A stretch of DNA of 64,000 bases from Lutimaribacter_A marinistellae (lineage in GTDB: Bacteria; Pseudomonadota; Alphaproteobacteria; Rhodobacterales; Rhodobacteraceae): positions 124,001 to 188,000 of the forward strand of contig NZ_JBHRXI010000017.1 in NCBI RefSeq assembly GCF_042648365.1, in the 5' to 3' direction. How positions within the stretch are numbered: the first letter of the stretch is position 1; every line of letters begins with the position of its first letter. The notes beneath the pieces were generated by a model that saw only the letters and a program-made list of their open reading frames with translations, did no database searches and had not been told where the DNA came from. A program made the position numbers and the translations under genes. This document shows, one piece after another, positions 24,573-32,885 of the stretch.

Positions 24573-25179
24573 TCATAACCAGTAGATGACCGTTGCGGCG
24601 AGGGCGATGGCTGGGAGGACGCTTTTGGGACAGCGGTCATAGCGTGTTGCCACGCGCCGCCAATCTATGAGCCTCCCAAACATGATCTCGATTACAGCCC
24701 GGCAGTGCATTGCGCAGCAATGCCACGAGAGGGACGGTTGCGCGGTTTGTATCGGCCTTTGTCGTGTTTCATCGTCGTCGTGCGCTGTTTTCGGTCAGGG
24801 ATACAGGCGCCTAACCCTTGGTTCGACCGATCAGGCGGCCGGGCCCCCCTTTTTCGCGGCCATGCTGGTCGCGGTGCGGTATGCCTTCGGGTAGGTCGCG
24901 TCGAGCATCGCGGTCTTTTCCTCCCCGTGTTCGGCGGCGAGGCCGACCATCATCCGGGCGAAAACACCTTTATTGCTCCAACGCCTCTACCGGCTGTACG
25001 GCGTCTTGCGCGGTCCGTAGGCTTCCGGGGCATCTCACCAGCGCAACCCACTGCGATTGATGAAGATCATCCCACTCAGAACCTGTCCGTCATCGACCCG
25101 CTGCTTGCCGTGCGACTGCGGCAAGAAAGGGGGAAAGCTTGGCCATCTGCTCGTCGGTCAGCCAGGAAAGGGTGCTCAT
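24573..25179 (-). pseudogene. Decayed IS5-family transposase
   Basis: Reading on the reverse strand, pieces of an IS5-type transposase follow in the right order: MSTLSWLTDEQMAKLS, SHGKQRVDDGQVLSG, MIFINRSGLRW, GVFARMMVGLAAEH, KKGG/GRLIGRTKG, ACIPDRK, KHDKGRYKPRNR, IEIMFGRL and DWRRVATRYDRCPK, ending ALAATVIYWL and a stop. Lesions include a frameshift near codon 20, a TGA after GLRW, a TAG in the next helix, another frameshift, a missing block of roughly 70 codons that would carry part of the DDE site, and about 42 extra bases before IEIMFG. The element is inactive. The length is about 600 bases against roughly 800 for intact relatives. Confidence 0.82.
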
Positions 25180-25244
25180 GAAACCGCTCCGTTTCTGGAG
25201 CCGTGAAACACGTAGCACATTGAAAATCAATGCGTTCCGACCTT

Positions 25245-25271
25245 GGCCCAGAGGGCAAAGCCCTCTGGGCC
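25245..25271 (-). terminator. Terminator hairpin of pyrG
   Basis: GGCCCAGAGGGC and GCCCTCTGGGCC form a perfect 12-bp stem with a three-base loop, starting four bases past the pyrG stop codon. There is no T-run, as is common in high-GC alphaproteobacteria. Confidence 0.65.
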
Positions 25272-25274
25272 GGC

Positions 25275-26918
25275 TCAGACCAGGCGCGAGGTTTCCTTGG
25301 CCGCGCGCACGAAATCGGCGAAGAGTGGATGCGGTTCGAATGGTTTCGATTTCAGCTCGGGGTGGAACTGGACCCCGATGAACCAGGGGTGATCCGACCA
25401 TTCCACGATTTCCGGGAGGCGGCCGTCGGGGGACATGCCCGAGAAGCACAGGCCCGCCTCTTCGAGTTTTTCGCGATACTTCACGTCGACCTCGTAGCGG
25501 TGGCGGTGGCGTTCCTCGATCTGCGTGCTGCCGTAGATCCCGGCCACGCGGGACCCTTCCGTGAGGGTGGCGTCATAGGCGCCCAGCCGCATGGTGCCGC
25601 CCTTGTCGTCGTCGAGTTTGCGTTCGACACGGTGACTGCCCTGCACCCATTCCTTGAGGTGATAAACCACCGGCTCGAAGCGTTTCTCGCCGGCCTCGTG
25701 GTCGAATTCCTCGGAGCCCGCGCGCGCGATACCGGCCACGTTGCGGGCGGCCTCGATCACCGCCATCTGCATGCCGAGACAGATACCAAGATAGGGCACC
25801 TCGTGTTCGCGGGCATATTGCGCGGCTTTGATCTTTCCTTCGGTTCCTCGCTCGCCGAAGCCGCCGGGGACGAGGATGGCGTGGAAGCCTTCGAGATGGG
25901 GGGCGGGATCCTCGCGGTCGAAGATCTCGGCATCGACCCATTCGATATTGACCTTGACCCGGTTGGCGATGCCGCCGTGGGTCAGCGCCTCGGCGATCGA
26001 CTTATAGGCGTCTTCGAGCTGCGTGTACTTGCCGACGATGGCGACCTTGACCTGGCCCTCGGGGTTGTAGATGCGGTCGGCCACATCCTCCCACATGTCC
26101 AGCGCGGGGCGCGGAGCGGGGGTGATCTGGAAGGCGTCGAGCACGGCCTGATCCAGCCCTTCGGCATGGTAGGCGAGCGGCGCCTCGTAGATCGACTTGA
26201 GATCCTGCGCCGCGATCACCGCGTCGGGTCGGACGTTGCAGAACAGCGCCAGCTTCTCACGTTCTTTCTGGGGGATCGGTCCCTCGGAACGGCAGACGAG
26301 GATGTCGGGGGCGAGGCCGATGGAGCGCAGTTCCTTGACCGAGTGCTGCGTCGGTTTGGTCTTGAGCTCGCCGCTGGCCTTGATCCAGGGCAACAGCGTC
26401 AGGTGCATGAAGATGCACTGGCCGCGGGGCTTGTCCTGGCTGAACTGGCGGATCGCCTCGAAGAAGGGGAGCCCCTCGATATCGCCGACGGTGCCGCCGA
26501 TCTCGCAGAGCATGAAATCGACCTCGTCCTCGCCGATGGCGATGAAATCCTTGATCTCGTCGGTGACATGCGGGATCACCTGGATCGTCTTGCCGAGATA
26601 GTCGCCGCGGCGTTCCTTTTCGAGAACGTTGGAGTAGATGCGGCCCGACGAGATCGAGTCGGTCTTGCGGGCGGCCACGCCGGTGAACCGTTCGTAATGG
26701 CCGAGGTCGAGATCGGTCTCGGCCCCGTCATCGGTGACGAACACCTCGCCATGTTCGAAAGGCGACATGGTGCCGGGATCCACGTTGAGATAGGGGTCGA
26801 GCTTGCGCAGGCGGACCGAGTAGCCGCGGGCCTGCAGAAGCGCCCCTAGAGCGGCGGACGCCAGCCCTTTGCCCAGAGAGGATACGACACCGCCGGTGAT
26901 GAATATAAAACGCGCCAT
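25275..26918 (-). CDS. pyrG: CTP synthase
   Basis: A 547-aa protein of full family length. The N-terminal synthetase domain begins with the ATP/UTP site FITGGVVSSLGKG and contains MSPFEHGEVFV. The C-terminal glutaminase domain has nucleophile Cys in GICLGMQ and His/Glu in QFHPEL. It makes CTP from UTP, ATP and glutamine, the last step of pyrimidine nucleotide synthesis. The ATG at 26918 (MARFIFITGG) is the standard start. Gene order secG-pyrG on one strand is usual in this group. Confidence 0.97.
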   Translation of the reverse strand: MARFIFITGGVVSSLGKGLASAALGALLQARGYSVRLRKLDPYLNVDPGTMSPFEHGEVFVTDDGAETDLDLGHYERFTGVAARKTDSISSGRIYSNVLEKERRGDYLGKTIQVIPHVTDEIKDFIAIGEDEVDFMLCEIGGTVGDIEGLPFFEAIRQFSQDKPRGQCIFMHLTLLPWIKASGELKTKPTQHSVKELRSIGLAPDILVCRSEGPIPQKEREKLALFCNVRPDAVIAAQDLKSIYEAPLAYHAEGLDQAVLDAFQITPAPRPALDMWEDVADRIYNPEGQVKVAIVGKYTQLEDAYKSIAEALTHGGIANRVKVNIEWVDAEIFDREDPAPHLEGFHAILVPGGFGERGTEGKIKAAQYAREHEVPYLGICLGMQMAVIEAARNVAGIARAGSEEFDHEAGEKRFEPVVYHLKEWVQGSHRVERKLDDDKGGTMRLGAYDATLTEGSRVAGIYGSTQIEERHRHRYEVDVKYREKLEEAGLCFSGMSPDGRLPEIVEWSDHPWFIGVQFHPELKSKPFEPHPLFADFVRAAKETSRLV

Positions 26919-27036
26919 TGTTGTTCGGCTGCTCCCGTGAGACCTCAAAATTAAGCTGCCCGGCGGTTTGGGACATCGTCCGAAAACCGCAGCACCACGG
27001 GACTTCACGTATAAGGGATTCGCGCCAAAAGCGCAA

Positions 27037-27066
27037 GGGAACCGCAAGATGCTGTTGCGGTTTCCC
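27037..27066 (-). terminator. Hairpin between secG and pyrG
   Basis: GGGAACCGCAA and TTGCGGTTTCCC pair with one bulge around a seven-base loop, 24 bases past the secG stop. It may terminate or attenuate transcription before pyrG. Confidence 0.45.
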
Positions 27067-27089
27067 TACAGGTTTCTAGGTGTTGTGGA

Positions 27090-27458
27090 TCAGTCGGCGC
27101 GCGGTACCAGTGGCGCGTCGTCGCCCTGTGCCGGGGGCAGCAGGTCGCTGCCCGGAATGGTCGGCGTGGTCGCCTCGCCTTCGGTTTCGCTGGCCTCGGG
27201 CACGCCGAGCCGGTCGAGAACCGAGGTTCCGGCTGCCTTTTGCGCGGCGATGATCGTGAGCGTGATCGACGTTATGATGAAGGCCACAGCCAGCACCCAT
27301 GTCACCTTGGACAGCGCGGTTGCCGCGCCACGACCGCTCATCACGCCGCCACCGCCGCCACCCATGCCGAGTGCGCCGCCCTCGGACCGCTGCATCAGAA
27401 CGACGGCGATCAGGCCCAGGGCCAGAAGAAGGTGGATGATGAGAACGACGTTTTCCAT
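27090..27458 (-). CDS. secG: Preprotein translocase subunit SecG
   Basis: A 122-aa protein with two membrane helices flanking the conserved QRSEGGALGMGGGGGG loop, the hallmark of SecG. It supports SecA-driven export through SecYEG. The C-terminal tail is acidic and longer than in E. coli, as usual in alphaproteobacteria. It is followed by pyrG. Confidence 0.92.
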   Translation of the reverse strand: MENVVLIIHLLLALGLIAVVLMQRSEGGALGMGGGGGGVMSGRGAATALSKVTWVLAVAFIITSITLTIIAAQKAAGTSVLDRLGVPEASETEGEATTPTIPGSDLLPPAQGDDAPLVPRAD

Positions 27459-27666
27459 GGGTGTCCTTAGGGGGCGTGACCTGTACCGGGCGCTATCTAT
27501 GCAAGTTTGCCCCGAGGGGCAAGCCGCGAGTTCGGCGCGCGCTACGCTTCGCTCATCGCCGGGCTTCGATTGCCGATCCGCGCGCCTAAGCGCTCACACA
27601 TTCAAAAATTGCTATTCCACTCGCCGGATTTTCGTTAGGTTAAGGAACGGTTCAGGGAGGAACACC

Positions 27667-28101
27667 ATGAGAAACATCGTTTTTTGCGCGGCGGTCGGAT
27701 TGACGCTTGCAACCGGAGCTTTGGCGGAGGGCAAGACGCATTATGTCGCCATACACGTGAACGAGAACGATCCCAAGGTCATGAACATGGCGCTCAACAA
27801 TGCGGCCAATGTCGACAAATACTACGGGTCGCAAGGTGATGATGTCGTGATCGAAGTCGTTGCCTATGGACCGGGGCTGAACATGCTGATCCCGGGAAAA
27901 TCGCCTGTTGGTGACCGCATATCGGCGATGAGTCTCGAACTGGAAAACCTGTCCTTTGCCGCTTGCGGGAATACGCATCGCAAGATGTCCGAAAAGGCGG
28001 GCGAAGAGATCGCGTTGATGGAGGAGGCGGCCATCGTCCCTTCGGGCGTTGTGCGGCTGATCGAATTGCAGGAACAGGGATACGCCTACGTGCGACCCTG
28101 A
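27667..28101 (+). CDS. Secreted DsrE-like protein
   Basis: A 144-aa protein with a signal peptide (cleavage near ALAEG) and a DsrE/YchN-like alpha-beta fold pattern: HVNENDPKVMNMALNNAANV, VVIEVVAYGPGLNML and a Cys in FAACGNT. DsrE-type proteins often take part in sulfur handling, but periplasmic single-Cys forms are poorly understood. A strong GGGAGGA precedes the ATG. The 208-base gap before it is the divergent promoter region shared with secG. It lies upstream of the nitrile hydratase genes, with a 162-base gap. Confidence 0.75.
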   Translation: MRNIVFCAAVGLTLATGALAEGKTHYVAIHVNENDPKVMNMALNNAANVDKYYGSQGDDVVIEVVAYGPGLNMLIPGKSPVGDRISAMSLELENLSFAACGNTHRKMSEKAGEEIALMEEAAIVPSGVVRLIELQEQGYAYVRP

Positions 28102-28263
28102 GGCCTTACCCGGGTACGGCTGGTATGACCTGAGGTGGCGAGTGCGGAGTGGTCATGCATGGGCCGTTCAGCCACGAACGGCTATGTCCCGGAAATCCGG
28201 CCTTCGGTCCGGGGTTTGGCCGCGCGGCCGGGGCTGGACAGGGCGGGTGCGGGGCGGCAGTGT

Positions 28264-28884
28264 ATGGTCATGCCGCATGATCATCACGACCACCCGCATT
28301 CGCTGTTGCCGCCGGAACCCGCGCTGCGGGTCAAGGCGCTGGAGACGATCCTGACGCGCAAGGGGCTGATCGACCCTGCCGCGCTGGACGAGATCATAGA
28401 CACTTACGAGACGAAGATCGGGCCGCAGAACGGTGCGCGCGTCGTGGCTCGGGCTTGGACCGACCCGGAGTTCAAGGCGCAGCTGCTGGCCGACGCGACG
28501 GCGGCCGTGTCCGAGATGGGGTTTTACGGCCGGCAGGGAGAACACATCACCGTGGTCGAAAACTCTCCGGTGCAGCACAACATGGTCGTTTGCACCTTGT
28601 GCAGTTGTTATCCGTGGCCCTTGCTGGGTATTCCGCCGGGCTGGTACAAATCGGATGCCTATCGCTCCCGCGCGGTGCGCGAGCCGCGGCGCGTGCTGGC
28701 CGATTTCGGCGTGGCGCTGCCTGCCGAAACTGCGGTGCGCGTCTGGGATTCGACCGCCGAGATGCGATACCTCGTTCTGCCGATGCGGCCCGAAGGCAGC
28801 GAGGGGATGGACGAAGAGGCACTGGTCGAACTGGTGACGCGCGATTCGATGATCGGCACCGGGCTGGCGCGGGTGCCGGGATGA
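28264..28884 (+). CDS. Nitrile hydratase alpha subunit, cobalt type
   Basis: A 206-aa protein with the metal-claw motif CTLCSC (Cys110, Cys113, Ser114, Cys115) followed by YPWP. The Thr after the first Cys marks the cobalt type; iron enzymes have Ser there. The N-terminus is His-rich (MPHDHHDHPHS), typical of the family. It hydrates nitriles to amides in the cytoplasm together with the beta subunit. ATGs at 28264 and 28270 are both possible. Its stop overlaps the beta-subunit ATG by four bases. Confidence 0.93.
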   Translation: MVMPHDHHDHPHSLLPPEPALRVKALETILTRKGLIDPAALDEIIDTYETKIGPQNGARVVARAWTDPEFKAQLLADATAAVSEMGFYGRQGEHITVVENSPVQHNMVVCTLCSCYPWPLLGIPPGWYKSDAYRSRAVREPRRVLADFGVALPAETAVRVWDSTAEMRYLVLPMRPEGSEGMDEEALVELVTRDSMIGTGLARVPG

Positions 28885-29558
28885 GCCGGGTTCATGACAT
28901 GGGGGGACGGTTCGGGCATGGGCCGGTGATCCCCGACGCAGCCGATGCGCCGGTTTTTGCCGAAGACTGGCATGCGCGGGCACTGGCCGTGACGCTGGCC
29001 GCTGGCGGGCTGGGGCAGTGGAACCTCGATATGTCGCGCCACGCGCGCGAGCGGTTGTCGCCCAAGGATTACACGCGCTTTTCCTATTATGAGAAGTGGA
29101 TTTCGGCGCTGGCGGACCTGCTGGTCGAACGGGGCGTGCTGACCGCGGATGACCTGCGGGGCGTATCCGATGACGAACGGCACGAACTGGCCGAGCGGGC
29201 GCTGAAAGCGGCGGTCGTGCCGGATGTCCTGGCGCGCGGCGGTCCGGCGGACAGGGAGGCGGGGCCGGAGGCGATCTTTGCCGTGGGCGACGCGGTACGC
29301 ACGCTGCGCCCGGCGGGCAACCGGCTGGTCGATGGCGGGCACACCCGGCTGCCCGGCTATGCCGCGGGGGCGCTGGGCCGCATCCTGCGGCGGCACGGCA
29401 ATCACGTGCTGCCCGACAGCAATGCGCACGGGATGGGCGAGGCCCCCGAGCCGCTATACGCGGTGGTGTTCCCGGCGGCCGAGCTGTGGACCCATCCTGA
29501 ACATCCGGGCGACGAGGTCGTGCTGGACCTGTGGCAAAGTTACCTGGAGCCTGCATGA
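28881..29558 (+). CDS. Nitrile hydratase beta subunit
   Basis: A 225-aa protein with the beta-subunit start MSRVHDMGGRFGHGPV, the RLSPKDYTRFSYYEKWISAL helix and the C-terminal barrel with HTRLPGYAAG, GNHVLPD and LYAVVFPAAELW. It forms the active heterodimer with the alpha subunit encoded just upstream and overlaps both neighbours by four bases, giving tight translational coupling. I see no amidase gene within the window. Confidence 0.93.
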   Translation: MSRVHDMGGRFGHGPVIPDAADAPVFAEDWHARALAVTLAAGGLGQWNLDMSRHARERLSPKDYTRFSYYEKWISALADLLVERGVLTADDLRGVSDDERHELAERALKAAVVPDVLARGGPADREAGPEAIFAVGDAVRTLRPAGNRLVDGGHTRLPGYAAGALGRILRRHGNHVLPDSNAHGMGEAPEPLYAVVFPAAELWTHPEHPGDEVVLDLWQSYLEPA

Positions 29559-29878
29559 CAACCCGACCAGACCCCGTATTCGAGCAGCCCTGGCATGCGC
29601 AGGTCTTTGCTTTGACCGTGCATCTGAACGAGGCCGGACGTCTGGACTGGTCGGACTGGGCCGCGCGCTTTGGCGCGACCTTGAAGCGGCACGGTCTGTC
29701 AAAAGAACTCAATGGCGGCGAGGATTACTTTGCCGCGTGGCTTGAGACGCTGGAGACATGGCTGGCCGAAGCGGGCGCGACGGATGCCGAGGAGGTCAGG
29801 GAGGTCGAGGCCGATTGGCGAGAGGCCTACCTGTCGACACCACATGGCCAGCCGGTGCACCTGAAAAGCCATAGATAA
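29555..29878 (+). CDS. Nitrile hydratase accessory (activator) protein
   Basis: A 107-aa protein homologous to the N-terminal part of the beta subunit (FEQPWHAQVFALTVHLNEAG, then EDYFAAWLETLETWLAE). Such proteins insert cobalt into the alpha subunit through subunit exchange. It is the third gene of the operon, with an ATGA overlap, and ends 12 bases before the convergent DUF6524 gene. No cobalt transporter gene is next to it. Confidence 0.87.
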   Translation: MTTRPDPVFEQPWHAQVFALTVHLNEAGRLDWSDWAARFGATLKRHGLSKELNGGEDYFAAWLETLETWLAEAGATDAEEVREVEADWREAYLSTPHGQPVHLKSHR

Positions 29879-29890
29879 CAGGCTGGTCGC

Positions 29891-30310
29891 TCAGGCCTCA
29901 TATTGATTGGTTTCGGCATCGTCGACTTCCACCGGTCCGGTCAGCCGTTCTCGTACGTGGCCCCAGCTCAACCCGATGGTCAGAAGCGCCGAAAGCGCGA
30001 GCAGGCCCAGCCAGACATCGGCGGTCGTGTTGTCGAGATGCAGAAGCCCGAAATCATGAAGCACCCAGAGGAGCGAGGCCACGAGTGTCAGGATCGTGAG
30101 CATTCCGAACCCGCCGATCGAGCGCAGTGTCGCGCGGAACAGGATGATGTAGCCGATCAGCAGCAGAAGGCCCAGGAACACGGCCAGGGACAGTTGCGAC
30201 TGGTGATTGTAGAAGGTCCAGCGCACGTAGTTCCAACTGGTCGGATTGTAGGTCAGGCCCAACAACAAGAATGCGAACAGCCATCGCAGGAAGACGCCCA
30301 TTTTCCCCAC
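29891..30310 (-). CDS. DUF6524 family membrane protein
   Basis: A 139-aa protein with four hydrophobic helices and the conserved NPTSWNYVRW motif after the first helix, matching the family I know as DUF6524. Its role is unknown. The ATG at 30310 or the one at 30301 may be used. It is divergent from purA and convergent with the nitrile hydratase operon. Confidence 0.75.
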   Translation of the reverse strand: MGKMGVFLRWLFAFLLLGLTYNPTSWNYVRWTFYNHQSQLSLAVFLGLLLLIGYIILFRATLRSIGGFGMLTILTLVASLLWVLHDFGLLHLDNTTADVWLGLLALSALLTIGLSWGHVRERLTGPVEVDDAETNQYEA

Positions 30311-30477
30311 CCCACTCGAAATGCCTTTTTTGCGCGTGAGACTCGCGCAAAGCCCGCCTTGTGTCCAGCCTCGGGGTAAAGCGGTGCGGCGGCTGTGGCG
30401 AAATTGCGGTTTCCCTGCACAAGCGGCATCGCTATACCGGGCCGGGTTTTGCGAGTCATTCGAGAAAAGGACCGGAT

Positions 30478-31773
30478 ATGGCCAACGTAGTCGTCGTCGG
30501 CGCCCAATGGGGTGACGAGGGTAAGGGCAAGATCGTCGATTGGCTGAGCGAGCGCGCCGACGTGATCGCGCGGTTCCAGGGCGGGCACAATGCCGGCCAC
30601 ACGCTGGTCATCGACGGCAAGGTCTACAAGCTGCACGCGTTGCCCTCGGGTGTGGTGCGCGGCGGTAAGCTGAGCGTCATCGGCAACGGTGTCGTGCTGG
30701 ACCCCTGGCACCTGGTCAAGGAGATCGAGACGGTGCGCGAGCAGGGCGTCGAGATCACGCCCGAGACGCTGATGATCGCCGAGAACACGCCGCTGATCCT
30801 GCCGTATCACGGCGAGTTGGACCGTGCGCGCGAGGAAGCGGCGAGCAAGGGGACCAAGATCGGCACCACCGGACGCGGCATCGGCCCGGCCTACGAGGAC
30901 AAGGTCGGTCGCAGGGCGATCCGGGTTGCGGACCTGGCGGACGAGGCAACGCTGGAGGCGCGGGTGGATCGCGCGCTACAGCACCACGACCCGCTGCGCA
31001 AAGGTTTGGGTGTCGAGCCGATTGACCGCGACGCTCTTGTCGCGCAGCTGAAGGAGATCGCGCCGCAGATCCTGCCCTATGCTGCGCCGGTCTGGAAGGT
31101 GCTGAACGAGAAGCGTAAGGCGGGCAAGCGCATCCTGTTTGAGGGTGCACAGGGCGCGCTGCTGGACATCGATTTCGGCACTTACCCGTTCGTCACCTCG
31201 TCCAACGTGATCGCGGGGCAGGCCGCGACCGGCGTGGGCGTGGGCCCCGGTGCGATCGACTATGTGCTGGGGATCGTCAAGGCCTATACCACCCGCGTGG
31301 GCGAGGGGCCGTTCCCGACCGAGCTGCACGATGGTGACGGTCAGCGGTTGGGTGAACGCGGGCACGAGTTCGGAACCACGACCGGGCGCAAGCGGCGCTG
31401 TGGCTGGTTCGACGCTTGCCTTGTGCGCCAGACCTGCGCGACATCGGGTGTCAAGGGCATCGCGCTGACCAAGCTGGACGTTCTGGACGGGTTTGAAACG
31501 CTCAAGATCTGCGTCGGTTACGAGATGGACGGAGAGCGCTACGACTATTTGCCGACCGCCGCCGACCAGCAGGCGCGCTGCACGCCGATCTACGAGGAGA
31601 TGCCGGGCTGGAGCGAGTCCACCGAGGGCGCGCGCAGCTGGGCGGACCTGCCGGCGAACGCGATCAAGTACGTGCGCCGGGTCGAGGAGTTGATCGACTG
31701 CCCTGTCGCGCTACTGTCCACCTCACCCGAGCGTGAGGACACGATCCTCGTCACCGACCCTTTTGCGGATTGA
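30478..31773 (+). CDS. purA: Adenylosuccinate synthetase
   Basis: A 431-aa full-length protein: GTP-binding QWGDEGKGK at the N-terminus, FQGGHNAGHTL, GTTGRGIGPAYEDK, GAQGALLDIDFGTYPFVTSS and TTTGRKRRCGWFD, all in family order. It joins IMP and aspartate with GTP to make adenylosuccinate, the first step from IMP to AMP. The ATG at 30478 is the conserved start. DUF2842 follows one base after the stop. Confidence 0.97.
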   Translation: MANVVVVGAQWGDEGKGKIVDWLSERADVIARFQGGHNAGHTLVIDGKVYKLHALPSGVVRGGKLSVIGNGVVLDPWHLVKEIETVREQGVEITPETLMIAENTPLILPYHGELDRAREEAASKGTKIGTTGRGIGPAYEDKVGRRAIRVADLADEATLEARVDRALQHHDPLRKGLGVEPIDRDALVAQLKEIAPQILPYAAPVWKVLNEKRKAGKRILFEGAQGALLDIDFGTYPFVTSSNVIAGQAATGVGVGPGAIDYVLGIVKAYTTRVGEGPFPTELHDGDGQRLGERGHEFGTTTGRKRRCGWFDACLVRQTCATSGVKGIALTKLDVLDGFETLKICVGYEMDGERYDYLPTAADQQARCTPIYEEMPGWSESTEGARSWADLPANAIKYVRRVEELIDCPVALLSTSPEREDTILVTDPFAD

Positions 31774-31774
31774 G

Positions 31775-32020
31775 ATGAGCGAACAGAGCAAACAAGGATT
31801 GAGTTACAAGGCACGGCGGCGGTGGTCGCTGGTCATTCTGCTTGTCGGTATGCCGCTTTACATCGTTGCCGTCGTGACCGTTGTGAACGTTCTGGATCGG
31901 CCACCGATCTGGGTCGAGTTCCTTGTCTACGTGTTGCTTGGCATCGTCTGGGCGCTGCCCTTCAAGTTCGTGTTTCGCGGCGTGGGCCAGGCCGATCCGG
32001 ACACCGGACGCCAGGAGTGA
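31775..32020 (+). CDS. DUF2842 family membrane protein
   Basis: An 81-aa protein with two membrane helices (SLVILLVGMPLYIVAVVTVV, FLVYVLLGIVWALPFKFVF) and the ALPFKFVFRGVGQ end that marks DUF2842. Its function is unknown. It starts one base after the purA stop and is probably co-transcribed with it. Confidence 0.85.
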   Translation: MSEQSKQGLSYKARRRWSLVILLVGMPLYIVAVVTVVNVLDRPPIWVEFLVYVLLGIVWALPFKFVFRGVGQADPDTGRQE

Positions 32021-32075
32021 CCGCGGGACGGTTTGTTTTGCAGAAATGCGTGCGTGATGCCGTGCGAGCGTGGCC

Positions 32076-32774
32076 ATGAGGTCGCGCGTCGCGCTTGTCA
32101 CCGGTGGGGCGCGCGGGATCGGTCGGGCAATTGCAGGCGAGCTGTCCCGCGATCATCGCGTTGCGATCACCTGGCGCAGCACAGAGCCGGAAGGGTTGGA
32201 CGCGGAGGTGCTCCCCCTGCATGCGGATCTGACCGAGGCCGGTGCGGCCGAGGCGGTGATTGGCGGCGTGATCGCGCAGTTTGGCCGGCTGGATGTGATC
32301 GTCAACAACGCAGGTTTGGTGGCGCCCTCCGCAGTCGAGGCGTTTGATCCAGACCGGCTGCATGACATCCTGAGCGTCAATCTCGTCGCGCCGCAAGCCC
32401 TTCTGGCAGCGGCTTTGCCGCATCTCGAGGCTGGTGCCGCGATCGTGAACATCTCGTCGGTGAATGCCGTGCTGCCGCCGCGCGGGGCATCGTTTTACGG
32501 GGCGAGCAAGGCGGCGCTGAACCTGTGGACGCGAGCGATGGCCAAGGAGCTGGGTCCACGGGGCATCCGGGTGAATGCCGTTGCGCCCGGTGCCGTCAAT
32601 ACGCCCGAAGCGCCGCGATCAGAAGATCTGACCGAGTTGTTCGTCAGGGAGACTGCGCTGGGCCGGATCGGCAGGCCGCAGGACATCGCGCGGGCGGTGC
32701 GTTTCCTTGCGGGAGAGGATGCGGCTTTCATAACGGGCGAGGTGCTGACTGTTTCCGGCGGCTATCGCCTGTAG
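32076..32774 (+). CDS. Short-chain dehydrogenase/reductase
   Basis: A 232-aa Rossmann-fold SDR with the cofactor motif TGGARGIG, NNAG, active-site Ser in ISSVNA and YxxxK (YGASK), and the C-terminal ITGEVLTVSGG. Classical SDRs reduce or oxidise keto/hydroxy groups with NAD(P)H; the substrate is unknown. The ATG at 32076 follows a possible GTG at 32070. A bidirectional terminator lies 60 bases downstream. Confidence 0.88.
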   Translation: MRSRVALVTGGARGIGRAIAGELSRDHRVAITWRSTEPEGLDAEVLPLHADLTEAGAAEAVIGGVIAQFGRLDVIVNNAGLVAPSAVEAFDPDRLHDILSVNLVAPQALLAAALPHLEAGAAIVNISSVNAVLPPRGASFYGASKAALNLWTRAMAKELGPRGIRVNAVAPGAVNTPEAPRSEDLTELFVRETALGRIGRPQDIARAVRFLAGEDAAFITGEVLTVSGGYRL

Positions 32775-32835
32775 CGTAGCTCTATCTGCGCAAAGCGCGC
32801 CGCGAGACATACGCGTGTCCGCCACTGAGAAAATG

Positions 32836-32865
32836 AAAAGCGCCCCCGTTTCGAGGGGCGCTTTT
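32836..32865. terminator. Bidirectional rho-independent terminator
   Basis: AAAAGCGCCCC and GGGGCGCTTTT form an 11-bp perfect stem with an eight-base loop between two convergent genes. The A-rich and T-rich ends allow it to end transcription from both sides. Confidence 0.8.
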
Positions 32866-32885
32866 GCCTGCAATAGTGCAGGGGT

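Noticed and set aside
25320..25340. A GGTTCGAATGG string resembling a tRNA T-loop
   Set aside because: It lies inside pyrG and has no matching acceptor or anticodon stems. I found no tRNA in the window.
28264..28884. Iron-type nitrile hydratase
   Set aside because: The claw motif reads CTLCSC, with Thr after the first Cys, which is the cobalt-type pattern.
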